Positions 1 through 10,482 are shown, counted from the first letter of the stretch. The stretch: DNA of 64,000 nt from Clavibacter michiganensis (GCA_002150995.1 MDHJ01000001.1:744001-808000), one strand, 5' to 3'. The notes: generated from the letters alone by a model not told the origin. Numbers and translations are program-made.

Positions 1-1170
1 GTCGACGGCGTGACCTTCGCCGCCCTCGGCCTCGGCCAGAACATCGTCCGCGTGCTCGAGGAGCTGGGCGCGGCGAGCCCGTTCCCGATCCAGGCCGCCA
101 CGATCCCCGACGTGCTCGCGGGTCGCGACGTGCTCGGCCGCGGCCGCACCGGATCCGGCAAGACCATAGCGTTCGGCGCACCCCTCGTGGAGCGCCTGCT
201 CGAGAACGACGGCGCGAAGAACCGCAAGATGGGCCGCAAGCCCCGCGCGCTGATCCTCGCCCCGACGCGCGAGCTCGCCATGCAGATCGACCGCACGGTG
301 CAGCCCATCGCCCGCTCGGTGGGCCTGTTCACCACCACGATCTTCGGCGGCGTGCCCCAGTTCAAGCAGGTCGGCGCCCTGCAGCGCGGCGTCGACATCC
401 TCATCGCGACCCCGGGGCGCCTCGAGGACCTCATCGACCAGGGCCGCCTCGACCTCTCCGAGATCGTCGTGACCGTCCTCGACGAGGCCGACCACATGTG
501 CGACCTCGGCTTCCTCGAGCCCGTCCAGCGGATCCTCCGCCAGGTGAAGCCCGACGGCCAGCGCCTGCTGTTCTCGGCCACGCTCGACAAGGGCGTCGCG
601 ACGCTCGTCAACGAGTTCCTGCCGTCGCCCAGCGTCCACGAGGTGGCGGGCGAGGACCAGGCGTCGTCGACCATCGACCACCGCGTCCTCCTCATCGAGC
701 AGCGCGACAAGGCCGCCATCATCGAGCAGCTGAGCTCCGGCGAGGGCAAGACGCTGATCTTCGCCCGCACCCGCGCGTTCGCCGAGCAGCTCGCCGACCA
801 GCTGGAGGACGCCGGCATCCCGGCCACGTCGCTCCACGGCGACCTCAACCAGGCGCGCCGCACGCGCAACCTGCAGCTGCTCACGAGCGGCAAGGTCCGC
901 GTGCTCGTCGCCACCGACGTCGCCGCCCGCGGCATCCACGTGGACGACATCGGGCTGGTCATCCAGGCCGACGCGCCGGACGAGTACAAGAGCTACCTCC
1001 ACCGCGCCGGCCGCACGGGCCGCGCGGGCAAGCAGGGCACCGTCGTGACGCTGATCACGAAGGCGCGCCGCCGTCGCATGGACGACCTCCTGGGCCGGGC
1101 CGAGATCACGGCGACCACGGTCATGGCCGCCGCCGGGGACCGCGTCATCGCGGACCTCGCGCGCGCCTAG
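1..1170 (+). CDS. DEAD-box ATP-dependent RNA helicase (5' end outside window)
   Basis: ATP-dependent RNA unwinding enzyme. The reading frame is open from base 1 and there is no convincing start inside the window; a GTG at 10 is in frame but sits directly before the Q-motif, so the gene almost certainly begins upstream. Visible motifs in order are a Q-motif (FPIQ), Walker A GRTGSGKT, PTREL, TPGR, the DEAD box in LDEADHM, the SAT motif in FSATL, and the C-terminal HRAGRTGRAG arginine-finger motif. About 389 residues are present, which covers both RecA-like domains. A strong hairpin follows the stop. Family membership is clear; which cellular RNA it acts on cannot be told from sequence. Confidence 0.93.
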   Translation, partial: VDGVTFAALGLGQNIVRVLEELGAASPFPIQAATIPDVLAGRDVLGRGRTGSGKTIAFGAPLVERLLENDGAKNRKMGRKPRALILAPTRELAMQIDRTVQPIARSVGLFTTTIFGGVPQFKQVGALQRGVDILIATPGRLEDLIDQGRLDLSEIVVTVLDEADHMCDLGFLEPVQRILRQVKPDGQRLLFSATLDKGVATLVNEFLPSPSVHEVAGEDQASSTIDHRVLLIEQRDKAAIIEQLSSGEGKTLIFARTRAFAEQLADQLEDAGIPATSLHGDLNQARRTRNLQLLTSGKVRVLVATDVAARGIHVDDIGLVIQADAPDEYKSYLHRAGRTGRAGKQGTVVTLITKARRRRMDDLLGRAEITATTVMAAAGDRVIADLARA

Positions 1171-1177
1171 CGTCCCC

Positions 1178-1232
1178 GCACGACCACGACGGCCGTCCCA
1201 CCCCTCGCGGGTGGGGCGGCCGTCGTCGTGCG
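1178..1232 (+). terminator. Hairpin terminator after helicase
   Basis: The arms at about 1178-1203 and 1209-1232 pair as a GC-rich stem (core GACGGCCGTCCCACCC against GGGTGGGGCGGCCGTC, with small interruptions) around a 5-nt loop. It lies 8 nt after the helicase stop. There is no T-tract, which is usual for high-GC actinobacteria. Confidence 0.7.
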
Positions 1233-1279
1233 CGGGCTGCGCGGGCCGCGCCCGGGCTGCGCGCGCCGCACGCGGGGAA

Positions 1280-1285
1280 TAGCCT
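1280..1285 (+). promoter_or_regulatory. Leaderless -10 (TAGCCT) for acetyltransferase
   Basis: TAGCCT is followed by exactly 7 nt and then the ATG at 1293, with no Shine-Dalgarno sequence. This spacing puts the transcription start at the A of the start codon, as in leaderless actinobacterial mRNAs. Confidence 0.55.
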
Positions 1286-1292
1286 CGACCGC

Positions 1293-1784
1293 ATGCTGAT
1301 CCGCCCCGCGACCGACACCGACTGGCCCCGCATCTTCCCCTTCTACCGGGCGGTCGTCGACGCCGGGCGCACCTACGCGCTCCCCGCCGGGCAGCCGCTC
1401 GAGGAGGCGCGTCCGAACTGGATGGCCGAGGCGCCGGGCCGCACGTTCGTGGCGGTGGACGACGACGGCACGGTCCTCGGATCCGCGAAGGCCGGCCCGA
1501 ACCGGCCCGGCCGCGGCGCGCACGTGGCCACGGGGTCGTTCCTCGTGGATCCCGCGCACTCCGGCCGCGGCGTCGGCCGGGCCCTCGGGGAGCACGTCAT
1601 CGCGTGGGCGCGCGACGAGGGCTACCGGGCGATCCAGTTCAACGCCGTCGTGGAGACCAACCGCGCGGCCGTGCACCTGTGGGAGTCGCTCGGATTCCGG
1701 ATCGTCGGCACGGTCCCCGAGGCGTTCGACGATGCCGAGGAGGGGCTGGTGGGCCTCCACGTGATGCACCTGCCGCTGCGCTGA
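1293..1784 (+). CDS. GNAT-family N-acetyltransferase
   Basis: A 163-residue acetyl-CoA-dependent N-acetyltransferase, normal length for the family. It begins MLIRPATDTDW, the usual beta-1 strand of GNAT proteins. The acetyl-CoA pyrophosphate loop is seen as SGRGVGRALGEH, followed by a C-terminal NRAAVHLWESLGF segment typical of Rim/phosphinothricin-type acetyltransferases. The ATG was chosen because the fold starts there and because TAGCCT lies 7 nt upstream, which suggests a leaderless mRNA. The open frame extends far upstream but only as a shadow of the helicase. The substrate is unknown; a phosphinothricin-acetyltransferase-like role is only a guess from overall pattern. Confidence 0.88.
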   Translation: MLIRPATDTDWPRIFPFYRAVVDAGRTYALPAGQPLEEARPNWMAEAPGRTFVAVDDDGTVLGSAKAGPNRPGRGAHVATGSFLVDPAHSGRGVGRALGEHVIAWARDEGYRAIQFNAVVETNRAAVHLWESLGFRIVGTVPEAFDDAEEGLVGLHVMHLPLR

Positions 1785-1829
1785 GGCGCAGCCGCCATCC
1801 GCGGACACGGAGGTCGGAGCGCATCCATC

Positions 1830-1841
1830 CATGTGCACATG
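1830..1841 (+). promoter_or_regulatory. Palindrome upstream of iolC (candidate operator)
   Basis: CATGTGCACATG is a perfect 12-bp palindrome, followed at once by TCAGAACATG, giving three CATG half-sites in about 20 bp. A TACGTT at 1855-1860 could be the -10 element. It lies in an AT-richer patch 80 nt before iolC. The binding protein is unknown; the GntR/UTRA protein at 17.8-18.5 kb is one candidate. Confidence 0.45.
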
Positions 1842-1918
1842 TCAGAACATGCGCTACGTTGGAGGGACCGCAGCATCCGCCCCTCGCCCTCCACCGCCGG
1901 AGAGAAAGCAGCGCCGAC

Positions 1919-2878
1919 ATGAGCCCTGCACCGACCACGGTCCACGACCTCATCGCCCTCGGCCGCGTGGGCGTCGACCTCTACCCGCTGCAGGACGGCG
2001 TGGGCCTCGAGGACGTGGAGACCTTCGGCAAGTACCTCGGCGGGAGCGCCGCCAACGTGGCCGTCGCCGCCGCCCGCCACGGCCGGTCCGCCGCGCTGGT
2101 CTCCCGCGTGGGCGACGACCCGTTCGGCCGGTACGTGACGCGCGAGCTCGAGCGCCTCGGCGTCTCCGCCGCGTACGTGACCCCGATCGACGACCTGCCC
2201 ACGCCCGTCACCTTCTGCGAGATCTTCCCGCCGGACGACTTCCCGCTCTACTTCTACCGCCGCCCGAAGGCGCCGGACCTCTGCATCGAGGCCGACGCGC
2301 TCGACCTCGACGCCATCCGCGACGCCCGCGTCCACTGGTCCACCGTCACGGGCCTCAGCGAGGACCCGAGCCGCACCGCGCACCACGCCGCATGGGCCGC
2401 CCGCGGTCGCCGCCCGCTCACGGTGCTCGACCTCGACTACCGGCCGATGTTCTGGTCGTCGCCCGCGGACGCGACCCGCGAGGTCGGCCGCGCGCTCGAG
2501 CACGTGACCGTCGCCGTCGGCAACCGGGAGGAGTGCGAGATCGCGGTGGGCGAGACGGACCCGCTGCGGGCCGCCGACGCCCTGCTCGACCGCGGCGTCG
2601 AGCTCGCCATCGTGAAGCAGGGCCCCAAGGGCGTCCTAGCCCGCACCCGCGAGGAGACCGTGGAGGTGCCGCCGTACCCGGTCGAGGTCGTCAACGGGCT
2701 CGGCGCGGGCGACGGCTTCGGCGGCGCGCTCGTGCACGGGCTGCTCGCCGGCTGGGACCTCGAGCGGATCCTGCGCTTCGCCAACGTCGCGGGCGCCCTC
2801 GTCGCGTCCCGCCGCGAGTGCTCCACCGCCATGCCCACCACCGCCGAGGTCGACGCGGTGCTCGCGGGGACCCGATGA
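1919..2878 (+). CDS. iolC: 5-dehydro-2-deoxygluconokinase (IolC)
   Basis: Phosphorylates 5-dehydro-2-deoxy-D-gluconate in cytoplasmic myo-inositol catabolism. It is a 319-residue PfkB-family sugar kinase: N-terminal GRVGVDLYP, the substrate-side signature GGSAANVAVAAARHG, and the catalytic anion-hole motif GLGAGDGFGGAL near the C-terminus. The FYRRPKAPDLCI stretch in the middle is typical of IolC. The ATG is preceded by GGAGAGAAAG about 10 nt upstream. It is the first gene of an operon: its TGA overlaps the ATG of the aldolase. The neighbours (iolA, iolB, iolD) support the specific assignment over other PfkB kinases. Confidence 0.9.
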   Translation: MSPAPTTVHDLIALGRVGVDLYPLQDGVGLEDVETFGKYLGGSAANVAVAAARHGRSAALVSRVGDDPFGRYVTRELERLGVSAAYVTPIDDLPTPVTFCEIFPPDDFPLYFYRRPKAPDLCIEADALDLDAIRDARVHWSTVTGLSEDPSRTAHHAAWAARGRRPLTVLDLDYRPMFWSSPADATREVGRALEHVTVAVGNREECEIAVGETDPLRAADALLDRGVELAIVKQGPKGVLARTREETVEVPPYPVEVVNGLGAGDGFGGALVHGLLAGWDLERILRFANVAGALVASRRECSTAMPTTAEVDAVLAGTR

Positions 2879-3837
2879 CCGCCGTCGACGCGACGCGCGC
2901 CGCCGCCGTCGCCGCGCCCGCCGAGGCCCTCCGCGCGGGCGACCTGCCGGCCGCGTTCCAGGCCCTGCGGGACGTGCGCGCCACGGATCCGGGCGCCGTC
3001 GCCCGCGCGCTCGCCGGCCGTGCGCGCCGTCCCCTCCTCCGTGACGACGGGCGCCTCCTCATCGTCGCGGCCGACCACCCGGCCCGCGGCGCGCTCGGCG
3101 TCGGCGACGACCCGATGGCCCTCGCCGACCGCTACGAGCTCCTCGCGGGGCTCGCCACCGCCCTCACGCGCGACGGCGTCGACGGCGTGCTCGGCACGCC
3201 CGACATCGTCGACGACCTCGCGCTCCTCGGGCTCCTCGACGACAAGGTGGTCGTCGGGTCCATGAACCGCGGCGGCCTCCGCGGCGCCGTCTTCGAGATG
3301 GACGACCGCTTCACCGCGTACGACGTGGACGGCATCGTCCGCGACGGCCTCGACTTCGCGAAGACGCTCGTGCGCGTGAACCTCGGCGACGCCGGCACCG
3401 CGCCCACCCTGGAGGCGAACGCCCGCGCGGTCGACGCCGCGGTCCGCGCCGGCCTGCCGATCATGCTCGAGCCGTTCCTCAGCGCCTGGCACGAGGGACG
3501 GATCGTCAACGACCTGTCGGCCGACGCCGTCATCACGTCCATCGCGATCGCGTCCGGCCTCGGCTCCTCCTCCGCCCGCACGTGGATGAAGCTCCCCGTC
3601 GTCGACGACATGGCCCGCGTCATGGCCGCCACCACGCTGCCCACGCTGCTGCTCGGCGGCGACCCGCAGGGCAGCGGCGAGGACACCTGGTCGGCCTGGG
3701 AGGCCGCGCTCGACCTGCCCGGCGTCCGCGGGCTCGTGGTCGGCCGCACGCTCATCCACCCCGCCGACGGCGACGTCGCGCGCGCCGTCGACCAGGCCGT
3801 CGCGCTCGTGCACGGCCGCTCGCGTCCGCGCTCCTGA
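2875..3837 (+). CDS. Cgl0158-family TIM-barrel aldolase of inositol operon
   Basis: A 320-residue (beta/alpha)8-barrel protein of the Cgl0158 type, found in many actinobacterial inositol operons. Its likely role is cleavage of 2-deoxy-5-keto-gluconate 6-phosphate to dihydroxyacetone phosphate and malonate semialdehyde, the step done by IolJ elsewhere. Seen: an N-terminal IVAADHPARGAL strand, TLVRVNLGD, IMLEPF, and TWMKLPVVDDM with a lysine that could form the Schiff base. It starts by ATGA overlap with iolC, so the two are translationally coupled. In many bacteria a related domain is fused to the C-terminus of IolC; here it is separate. The exact reaction is inferred from context. Confidence 0.8.
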   Translation: MTAVDATRAAAVAAPAEALRAGDLPAAFQALRDVRATDPGAVARALAGRARRPLLRDDGRLLIVAADHPARGALGVGDDPMALADRYELLAGLATALTRDGVDGVLGTPDIVDDLALLGLLDDKVVVGSMNRGGLRGAVFEMDDRFTAYDVDGIVRDGLDFAKTLVRVNLGDAGTAPTLEANARAVDAAVRAGLPIMLEPFLSAWHEGRIVNDLSADAVITSIAIASGLGSSSARTWMKLPVVDDMARVMAATTLPTLLLGGDPQGSGEDTWSAWEAALDLPGVRGLVVGRTLIHPADGDVARAVDQAVALVHGRSRPRS

Positions 3838-3908
3838 GACACCCGCACCGCACCCGCACGGCTCCCGAACCGCTCCCGCTCCGCCACCTGAGAACGCCAG
3901 AGGATACG

Positions 3909-5413
<1,505 letters not shown>

Positions 5414-5474
5414 CCCGCACCACCTGACGGCCGCACAGCCGGCACCGACGACGACGACGGACACGGAGACGAGC

Positions 5475-6452
5475 ATGACGACAGACGAAGCGTGGCTGCA
5501 CCCGCGCGGCAGCATCGGCCGGGACGGCTGGGAGAGCGTGGTCGACGGATCGCTCCCCGGCTGGGAGCACACGGGCCTCCGCGTCGCGGTGCTGGGCGAC
5601 GGCGACGAGCTCGAGCTGCCCGCCTCCGGCCTCGAGCGCATGGTCGTGCCTCTCGCGGGGTCCTTCGCCGTGCGGCACCGCGAGGGCGACGGCGAGGAGC
5701 GGGTCGCCGACCTCGAGGGCCGCGCGTCGGTCTTCGCCGGGCCCACCGACGTGCTCTACCTGTCGTGCGCGTCGAGCGCGGTGCTCACCGGATCCGGCCG
5801 CGTGGCCGTCGCCGAGTCGCCCGCCACCCGGCACGTGCCGAGCCGCCGGATCGCGCGTGAGGACGTGTCCGTGGAGCTCCGCGGCGCCGGACGATCGAGC
5901 CGCCAGGTGCACAACTTCGGCACGCCGGGCACGCCCGGGTCCCTCGACGCGGAGCGGCTCATCGTCTGCGAGGTCCTGACGCCCGCCGAGAACTGGTCGA
6001 GCTACCCCGCGCACAAGCACGACGAGGAGCGGCCCGGCGTCGAGTCGCGGCTGGAGGAGATCTACTACTTCGAGTCCGCGGCGGGCCGGGGCCTGGACGC
6101 GCCCGCGGAGGCGGATCCGTTCGGCCTGTTCCACACGTCCTCCTCGCCCGCGGGCGAGATCGCGATCGACGCGGTGGTGCGGACGGGCGACGTCGCGCTC
6201 GTGCCGTTCGGCTACCACGGACCCGCGGTCGCGGCGCCCGGCTACGACCTCTACTACCTCAACGTCATGGCGGGCCCGGGCGCCGACCGCGCCTGGCTCA
6301 TCACCGACCACCCGGCGCACGGCTGGATCCGCGGCACGTGGGAGGGGCAGCGCATCGACCCGCGCCTGCCGTTCGCCGCCGACCCCGGGTCCACCGCGCT
6401 CGAGGCCGCCGCGCCCGCATCCGACACCGACCAGGAAGCACCCACCCGATGA
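5475..6452 (+). CDS. iolB: 5-deoxy-glucuronate isomerase (IolB)
   Basis: Converts 5-deoxy-D-glucuronate to 5-dehydro-2-deoxy-D-gluconate in inositol catabolism. It is a 325-residue double-cupin protein, slightly longer than usual because of an Ala/Pro/Thr-rich tail. Metal-ligand motifs are visible as SYPAHKHDEE and LEEIYYFE, with a second cupin histidine in PFGYHGP. The DLYYLNVMAGP segment near the end is characteristic of IolB. The ATG follows GGAGACGAGC. It lies between iolA and iolD and its TGA overlaps the iolD start, so the genes are one transcription unit. Confidence 0.93.
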   Translation: MTTDEAWLHPRGSIGRDGWESVVDGSLPGWEHTGLRVAVLGDGDELELPASGLERMVVPLAGSFAVRHREGDGEERVADLEGRASVFAGPTDVLYLSCASSAVLTGSGRVAVAESPATRHVPSRRIAREDVSVELRGAGRSSRQVHNFGTPGTPGSLDAERLIVCEVLTPAENWSSYPAHKHDEERPGVESRLEEIYYFESAAGRGLDAPAEADPFGLFHTSSSPAGEIAIDAVVRTGDVALVPFGYHGPAVAAPGYDLYYLNVMAGPGADRAWLITDHPAHGWIRGTWEGQRIDPRLPFAADPGSTALEAAAPASDTDQEAPTR

Positions 6453-8365
6453 CCGAGCCCACCACCCGCATGACCGTCAGCCAGGCGCTCGTCGCGTTCC
6501 TCGCGGCGCAGTGGACGGTCGACGGCGACCACCGTGAGCGCACCATCCCCGGCGTCTTCGGGATCTTCGGCCACGGCAACGTCGCCGGCATCGGGCAGGC
6601 GCTCATGCAGGCGAACGCCCAGGACCCGGACCTCATGCCGTACCACCAGGCCCGCAACGAGCAGGCGATGGTGCACCAGTCCGTCGGCTTCGCGCGCATG
6701 CACCGCCGCCTCGCGACCTACGCGAGCGCCGCGTCCGTGGGCCCCGGCGCCGCCAACATGCTCACCGGAGCCGCCCTCGCGACCGCCAACCGGCTGCCCG
6801 CGCTCCTCCTGCCGAGCGACACCTTCGCGACGCGCGTGGCGGATCCGGTGCTGCAGCAGCTCGAGCTGCCCCACGACATCGGCATCACCGTGAACGACGC
6901 GTTCCGCCCACTGTCGCGCTTCTTCGACCGCGTCCAGCGGCCCGAGCAGCTGTACTCGATCGCGCTGGCCGCCATGCGCGTGCTCACCGACCCCGCCGAG
7001 ACGGGCGCCGTCACCATCGCGCTCCCGGAGGACGTGCAGGCGGAGGCCCTCGACGTGCCGCACGCCTTCCTCGCGCCCCGCGAGTGGCACCTGCGCCGCC
7101 CGGTACCGGAGCGCGGGCCGCTCGCCCGCGCCGTGCAGGCCGTGCGCGACGCCCGCACGCCGCTCATCGTCGCGGGCGGCGGCGTGATCTACAGCGCGGC
7201 CGAGGACGCCCTCCTCCGCTTCGCCGAGCAGACGGGCATCCCCGTCGCCACGACGCAGGCCGGCGGCGGCGCCCTCGTCTGGGACCACCCGCAGTACCTG
7301 GGCGGCATCGGCGCCACCGGATCCACGGCCGCGAACCGCCTCGCCGCCGACGCGGACGTCGTCATCGGCATCGGCACGCGCTACTCCGACTTCACCACCG
7401 CGAGCCGCACGGCGTTCCAGCGCCCGGACGTGACCTTCGTGAACGTCAACGTGGCGCCCTTCGACGCCTACAAGCACGGCACGCAGCTGCCCGTCGTGGC
7501 CGACGCGCGCGAGACGCTGGAGGCGCTCATCCCGGCGCTCGCCGGCACGCGCGTGGACGCCGCGTACGCCGACCGCATCGCCCGCGAGAAGCGCGAGTGG
7601 GACGCCGCCGTCGACCGCGCGCTCGCGCCCACCGGCGGCGCGCTCCCCGGCCAGCCGGAGATCATCGGCGCCGTGCAGGCCGCGAGCGACCCGCGCGACG
7701 TCGTCGTGCAGGCCGCCGGCTCCCTCCCGGGCGACCTCCACAAGCTCTGGCGGGTGCGGGACGCGCTCGGCTACCACGTGGAGTACGCGTTCTCGTGCAT
7801 GGGCTACGAGATCCCGGGCGGGCTCGGCGTCAAGCGCGGCGCGGAGGCGCTCGGCGACGACCGCGACGTGATCGTCATGGTCGGCGACGGCTCGTACCTC
7901 ATGCTGCACACGGAGCTCGTGACCGCGGTGGCCGAGGGGCTGAAGATCATCGTCGTCGTGATCCAGAACCACGGGTACGCGTCCATCGGCCATCTCTCCG
8001 AGACGGTCGGCACGGAGCGCTTCGGGACTCGGTACCGGTCGCTCGACCCGGCGACGCGGAACTTCGAGGGCCGCGAGCCGCTCCCCGTCGACCTCGCGGC
8101 CAACGCCCGCAGCTACGGCGTCGACGTGATCGAGGTCGCCCCCGGCCCCGACGCGACGCGCGACCTCGGCGACGCGGTGCGGCGCGCGAAGGCGTCGGAC
8201 AGCACCACGGTGATCCACGTGGAGAGCGACCCGCTCGTCTACGGCCCCGACGGCGAGGGCTGGTGGGACGTGCCGGTGCCGGGCGTCGCGGAGACCGCGT
8301 CGACGCGGGCCGCGCACGCGGAGTACGTGGAGAGGCGGAAGGCGCAGCGGCCGCTGCTCGGCTGA
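6449..8365 (+). CDS. iolD: 3D-(3,5/4)-trihydroxycyclohexane-1,2-dione hydrolase (IolD)
   Basis: A thiamine-diphosphate enzyme that hydrolyses the ring of trihydroxycyclohexanedione to 5-deoxy-glucuronate. It has 638 residues, the usual IolD size. The N-terminal ThDP domain shows GIFGHGNVAGIGQAL and the conserved glutamate in HQARNEQAMVH. The C-terminal ThDP-binding motif is VGDGSYLMLHTE ending in IQNHG. It is coupled to iolB through an ATGA overlap and is the last gene of the operon. The FGHGNVAG and NARSYG motifs favour IolD over acetolactate synthase or oxalyl-CoA decarboxylase relatives. Confidence 0.94.
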   Translation: MTEPTTRMTVSQALVAFLAAQWTVDGDHRERTIPGVFGIFGHGNVAGIGQALMQANAQDPDLMPYHQARNEQAMVHQSVGFARMHRRLATYASAASVGPGAANMLTGAALATANRLPALLLPSDTFATRVADPVLQQLELPHDIGITVNDAFRPLSRFFDRVQRPEQLYSIALAAMRVLTDPAETGAVTIALPEDVQAEALDVPHAFLAPREWHLRRPVPERGPLARAVQAVRDARTPLIVAGGGVIYSAAEDALLRFAEQTGIPVATTQAGGGALVWDHPQYLGGIGATGSTAANRLAADADVVIGIGTRYSDFTTASRTAFQRPDVTFVNVNVAPFDAYKHGTQLPVVADARETLEALIPALAGTRVDAAYADRIAREKREWDAAVDRALAPTGGALPGQPEIIGAVQAASDPRDVVVQAAGSLPGDLHKLWRVRDALGYHVEYAFSCMGYEIPGGLGVKRGAEALGDDRDVIVMVGDGSYLMLHTELVTAVAEGLKIIVVVIQNHGYASIGHLSETVGTERFGTRYRSLDPATRNFEGREPLPVDLAANARSYGVDVIEVAPGPDATRDLGDAVRRAKASDSTTVIHVESDPLVYGPDGEGWWDVPVPGVAETASTRAAHAEYVERRKAQRPLLG

Positions 8366-8411
8366 GGCCGGAACGGGCGCGGTCCCGGGCCCTGGTCGTC
8401 AGGATGCTATT

Positions 8412-8421
8412 TCCTATAGGA
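8412..8421 (+). promoter_or_regulatory. TCCTATAGGA operator before TIM-barrel/dehydrogenase pair
   Basis: A perfect 10-bp palindrome in TTCCTATAGGATCT, an AT-rich island 45 nt before the ATG at 8466. The same element, extended to 12 bp, lies upstream of the kinase operon at 15393-15404. This is the form of an FCD-type GntR operator, and such a regulator is encoded at 11573-12304. Confidence 0.65.
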
Positions 8422-8465
8422 TCTTGATCCCGGGCATCCGGGACCGACGACCGCGATGGAGCAGC

Positions 8466-9491
8466 ATGCCGGACACCCCCGCGACCCCCGCACCCGGAGC
8501 GACCCCCGCACCCGGGGCCGCCGCCCCGGGGAGCTCACCCGCCCCCGCGTTCACCGCCGAGGACTGGCCCATCGCCACGTGCCTGCACGCGTTCGCGACC
8601 GTCGGCCGCGACGGCACCGCCCTCCACGACGCGGACACCGCCGTGTGGGACCGCATGTTCGCCGACATCGCGCGGGAGGGCTTCACCCTCGCCGAGCTGG
8701 CGGACAGCCACATCCGTCCCGCCGACCTCGAGCCCGGCCGCCGAGACGAGCTCGTCGCCGTCGCCCGCGCGCACGGCGTGGGCATCCCGTCGGTGCACCT
8801 GCAGCGGCAGAGCGTGATCATGCCGGGCCACGAGGAGCGGAACCTCGCCTACGCGCACCGCACCATCGACGCGATCGCCGAGATGGGCATGGAGGTCTTC
8901 TCCACGGGCCTCCACCAGCCGTTCAGCGACGCGCAGCGGAAGGCGCTGTGGTTCTGGACCGCGGAGGGCCCGAAGGACCCCGACGACCCCGAGGTGTGGG
9001 ACGCCGCCGTCACCCGCCTCCGCGAGCTCGGCCGGCACGCCGCCGACCTCGGCCTCCGCATGGCGCTCGAGATGTACGAGGACACCTACCTCGGCACCGC
9101 CGACAGCGCCGTGCGCCTCGTGCAGGAGATCGGCCTCGACAACGTCGGCCTCAACCCGGACGTGGCGAACCTCATCCGCCTGCACCGCCCGGTCGAGAGC
9201 TGGCGGGAGCTGTACGCGAAGACGCTGCCGTACGCGAACTACTGGCACGTGAAGAACTACATGCGCGACGAGGCGGCCGACGGCAGCTGGGCCACCAGCG
9301 TGCCCACCACCATGAGGTCCGGCCTCATCGACTACCGGCAGGTGATCCGCGACGCGGTCGAGCTCGGCTTCGACGGGATCATCCTCACCGAGCAGTACGG
9401 CGGCGACAGCCTCGGCGTCTGCGCGGAGAACCGGGACTACATCCGCACCCTGCTCCCGCAGGGCGCACGAGGACAGGAGGGGTCGTCATGA
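8466..9491 (+). CDS. Xylose-isomerase-like TIM-barrel enzyme (sugar epimerase/decarboxylase type)
   Basis: A 341-residue AP-endonuclease-2/xylose-isomerase-like TIM barrel. Metal-ligand type motifs are RMALEMYED (Glu), GLNPDVAN (Asp), YWHVKNY (His) and DGIILTEQYGG (Glu). Related enzymes are ketose epimerases, hydroxypyruvate isomerases, and decarboxylases of 3-oxo sugar acids such as 3-oxo-isoapionate. It is coupled by ATGA to a beta-hydroxyacid dehydrogenase and shares an operator with a tetrulose kinase/isomerase operon, so decarboxylation of a 3-oxo C5 acid to erythrulose is the proposed role (inference). GGAG sits only 4 nt before the ATG. The first about 28 residues are Pro/Ala-rich and encoded by an 18-bp tandem repeat (8483-8518), so a later start is possible. 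Confidence 0.75.
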   Translation: MPDTPATPAPGATPAPGAAAPGSSPAPAFTAEDWPIATCLHAFATVGRDGTALHDADTAVWDRMFADIAREGFTLAELADSHIRPADLEPGRRDELVAVARAHGVGIPSVHLQRQSVIMPGHEERNLAYAHRTIDAIAEMGMEVFSTGLHQPFSDAQRKALWFWTAEGPKDPDDPEVWDAAVTRLRELGRHAADLGLRMALEMYEDTYLGTADSAVRLVQEIGLDNVGLNPDVANLIRLHRPVESWRELYAKTLPYANYWHVKNYMRDEAADGSWATSVPTTMRSGLIDYRQVIRDAVELGFDGIILTEQYGGDSLGVCAENRDYIRTLLPQGARGQEGSS

Positions 9492-10465
9492 CCGCACAGG
9501 ACAGCACGGGCAGCGTCGCCCGGGAGATTGCCATCGTCGGATCCGGCTACATGGGCGGCGGCATCGCGCAGGTGCTCGCGCTCGCGGGCGCGCGCGTGCG
9601 CATCGCCGACATCTCGGAGGAGATCGCGGTCGCGAACCACGCCCGCCTGCTGGAGGAGGCCGCCCGCTTCGTCGCGGACGGGCTGTTCCCGCCCGACGCC
9701 GTGGAGCGCATCGCCGCGGCCGTCACACCCGCCGCGTCCATCGAGGAGGCCGTGGCCGGCGCCGACTTCATCGAGGAGGCGGTGCCCGAGAAGCTCGAGA
9801 TCAAGCACGCGACGCTCCGGCGCATCTCGGCCGCGGCGCGCCCCGACGCCGTCATCGGGTCGAACACCTCCACCATCCTCATCGGCTCGCTCGCGGAGGC
9901 CGTGACCAACCCGGAGCGGTTCCTCGGCGTGCACTTCTCGAACCCGGCGCCCTTCATCCCGGGCGTGGAGCTCATCCCGCACGCGGGCACCGACGAGTCC
10001 GCCGTCCGCATGGCGGAGGCGATCGTCGCGGCGACCGGCAAGGAGACCGCGCGCGTGACCGACAGCACCGGCTTCGTGCTCAACCGGCTGCAGTACGCGC
10101 TCTTCCACGAGGCGACGCAGATCGTGGAGGAGGGCATCGCGACACCCGAGGACATCGACACGATCGTCCGCACGACCTTCGGCTTCCGCCTGCCGGTGTT
10201 CGGGCCGTTCGCGATCGCGGACATGGCCGGCCTCGACGTGTACGCGTTCTGCTACGCGTCGCTGCAGACCCGCTGGCCGGAGCGGTTCGCGACCCCCGCG
10301 TCGCTGCAGGCGCACGTGGACGCGGGCGAGTACGGCACGAAGACCGGATCCGGGTACCTCGACGTGCCGAGCGAGCGCACCGCGGCACTCGTGGCGTACC
10401 GCAACAAGGCGTACGTGGCCATCAAGCAGCTCATGGACGACCTCGGCCCGGCGCCCGTCGGCTGA
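9488..10465 (+). CDS. 3-hydroxyacyl-CoA dehydrogenase-family beta-hydroxyacid dehydrogenase
   Basis: A 325-residue NAD-dependent dehydrogenase. The N-terminal Rossmann fold begins IAIVGSGYMGGGIAQVLA; then FIEEAVPEKLEIK, SNTSTILI and GVHFSNPAPFIPGVELI, the last corresponding to the catalytic HFxNP region. The C-terminal domain contains TGFVLNRLQYALFHEA. Relatives include hydroxybutyryl-CoA dehydrogenase, carnitine 3-dehydrogenase and L-gulonate 3-dehydrogenase, all of which oxidise a beta-hydroxyl group. There are no beta-oxidation genes here; the partner is a TIM-barrel enzyme and the shared operator links it to tetrulose kinase genes. A sugar-acid 3-dehydrogenase is therefore favoured. It starts by ATGA overlap. 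Confidence 0.8.
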   Translation: MTAQDSTGSVAREIAIVGSGYMGGGIAQVLALAGARVRIADISEEIAVANHARLLEEAARFVADGLFPPDAVERIAAAVTPAASIEEAVAGADFIEEAVPEKLEIKHATLRRISAAARPDAVIGSNTSTILIGSLAEAVTNPERFLGVHFSNPAPFIPGVELIPHAGTDESAVRMAEAIVAATGKETARVTDSTGFVLNRLQYALFHEATQIVEEGIATPEDIDTIVRTTFGFRLPVFGPFAIADMAGLDVYAFCYASLQTRWPERFATPASLQAHVDAGEYGTKTGSGYLDVPSERTAALVAYRNKAYVAIKQLMDDLGPAPVG

Positions 10466-10482
10466 CGTCCCGCGGCAGTCGC

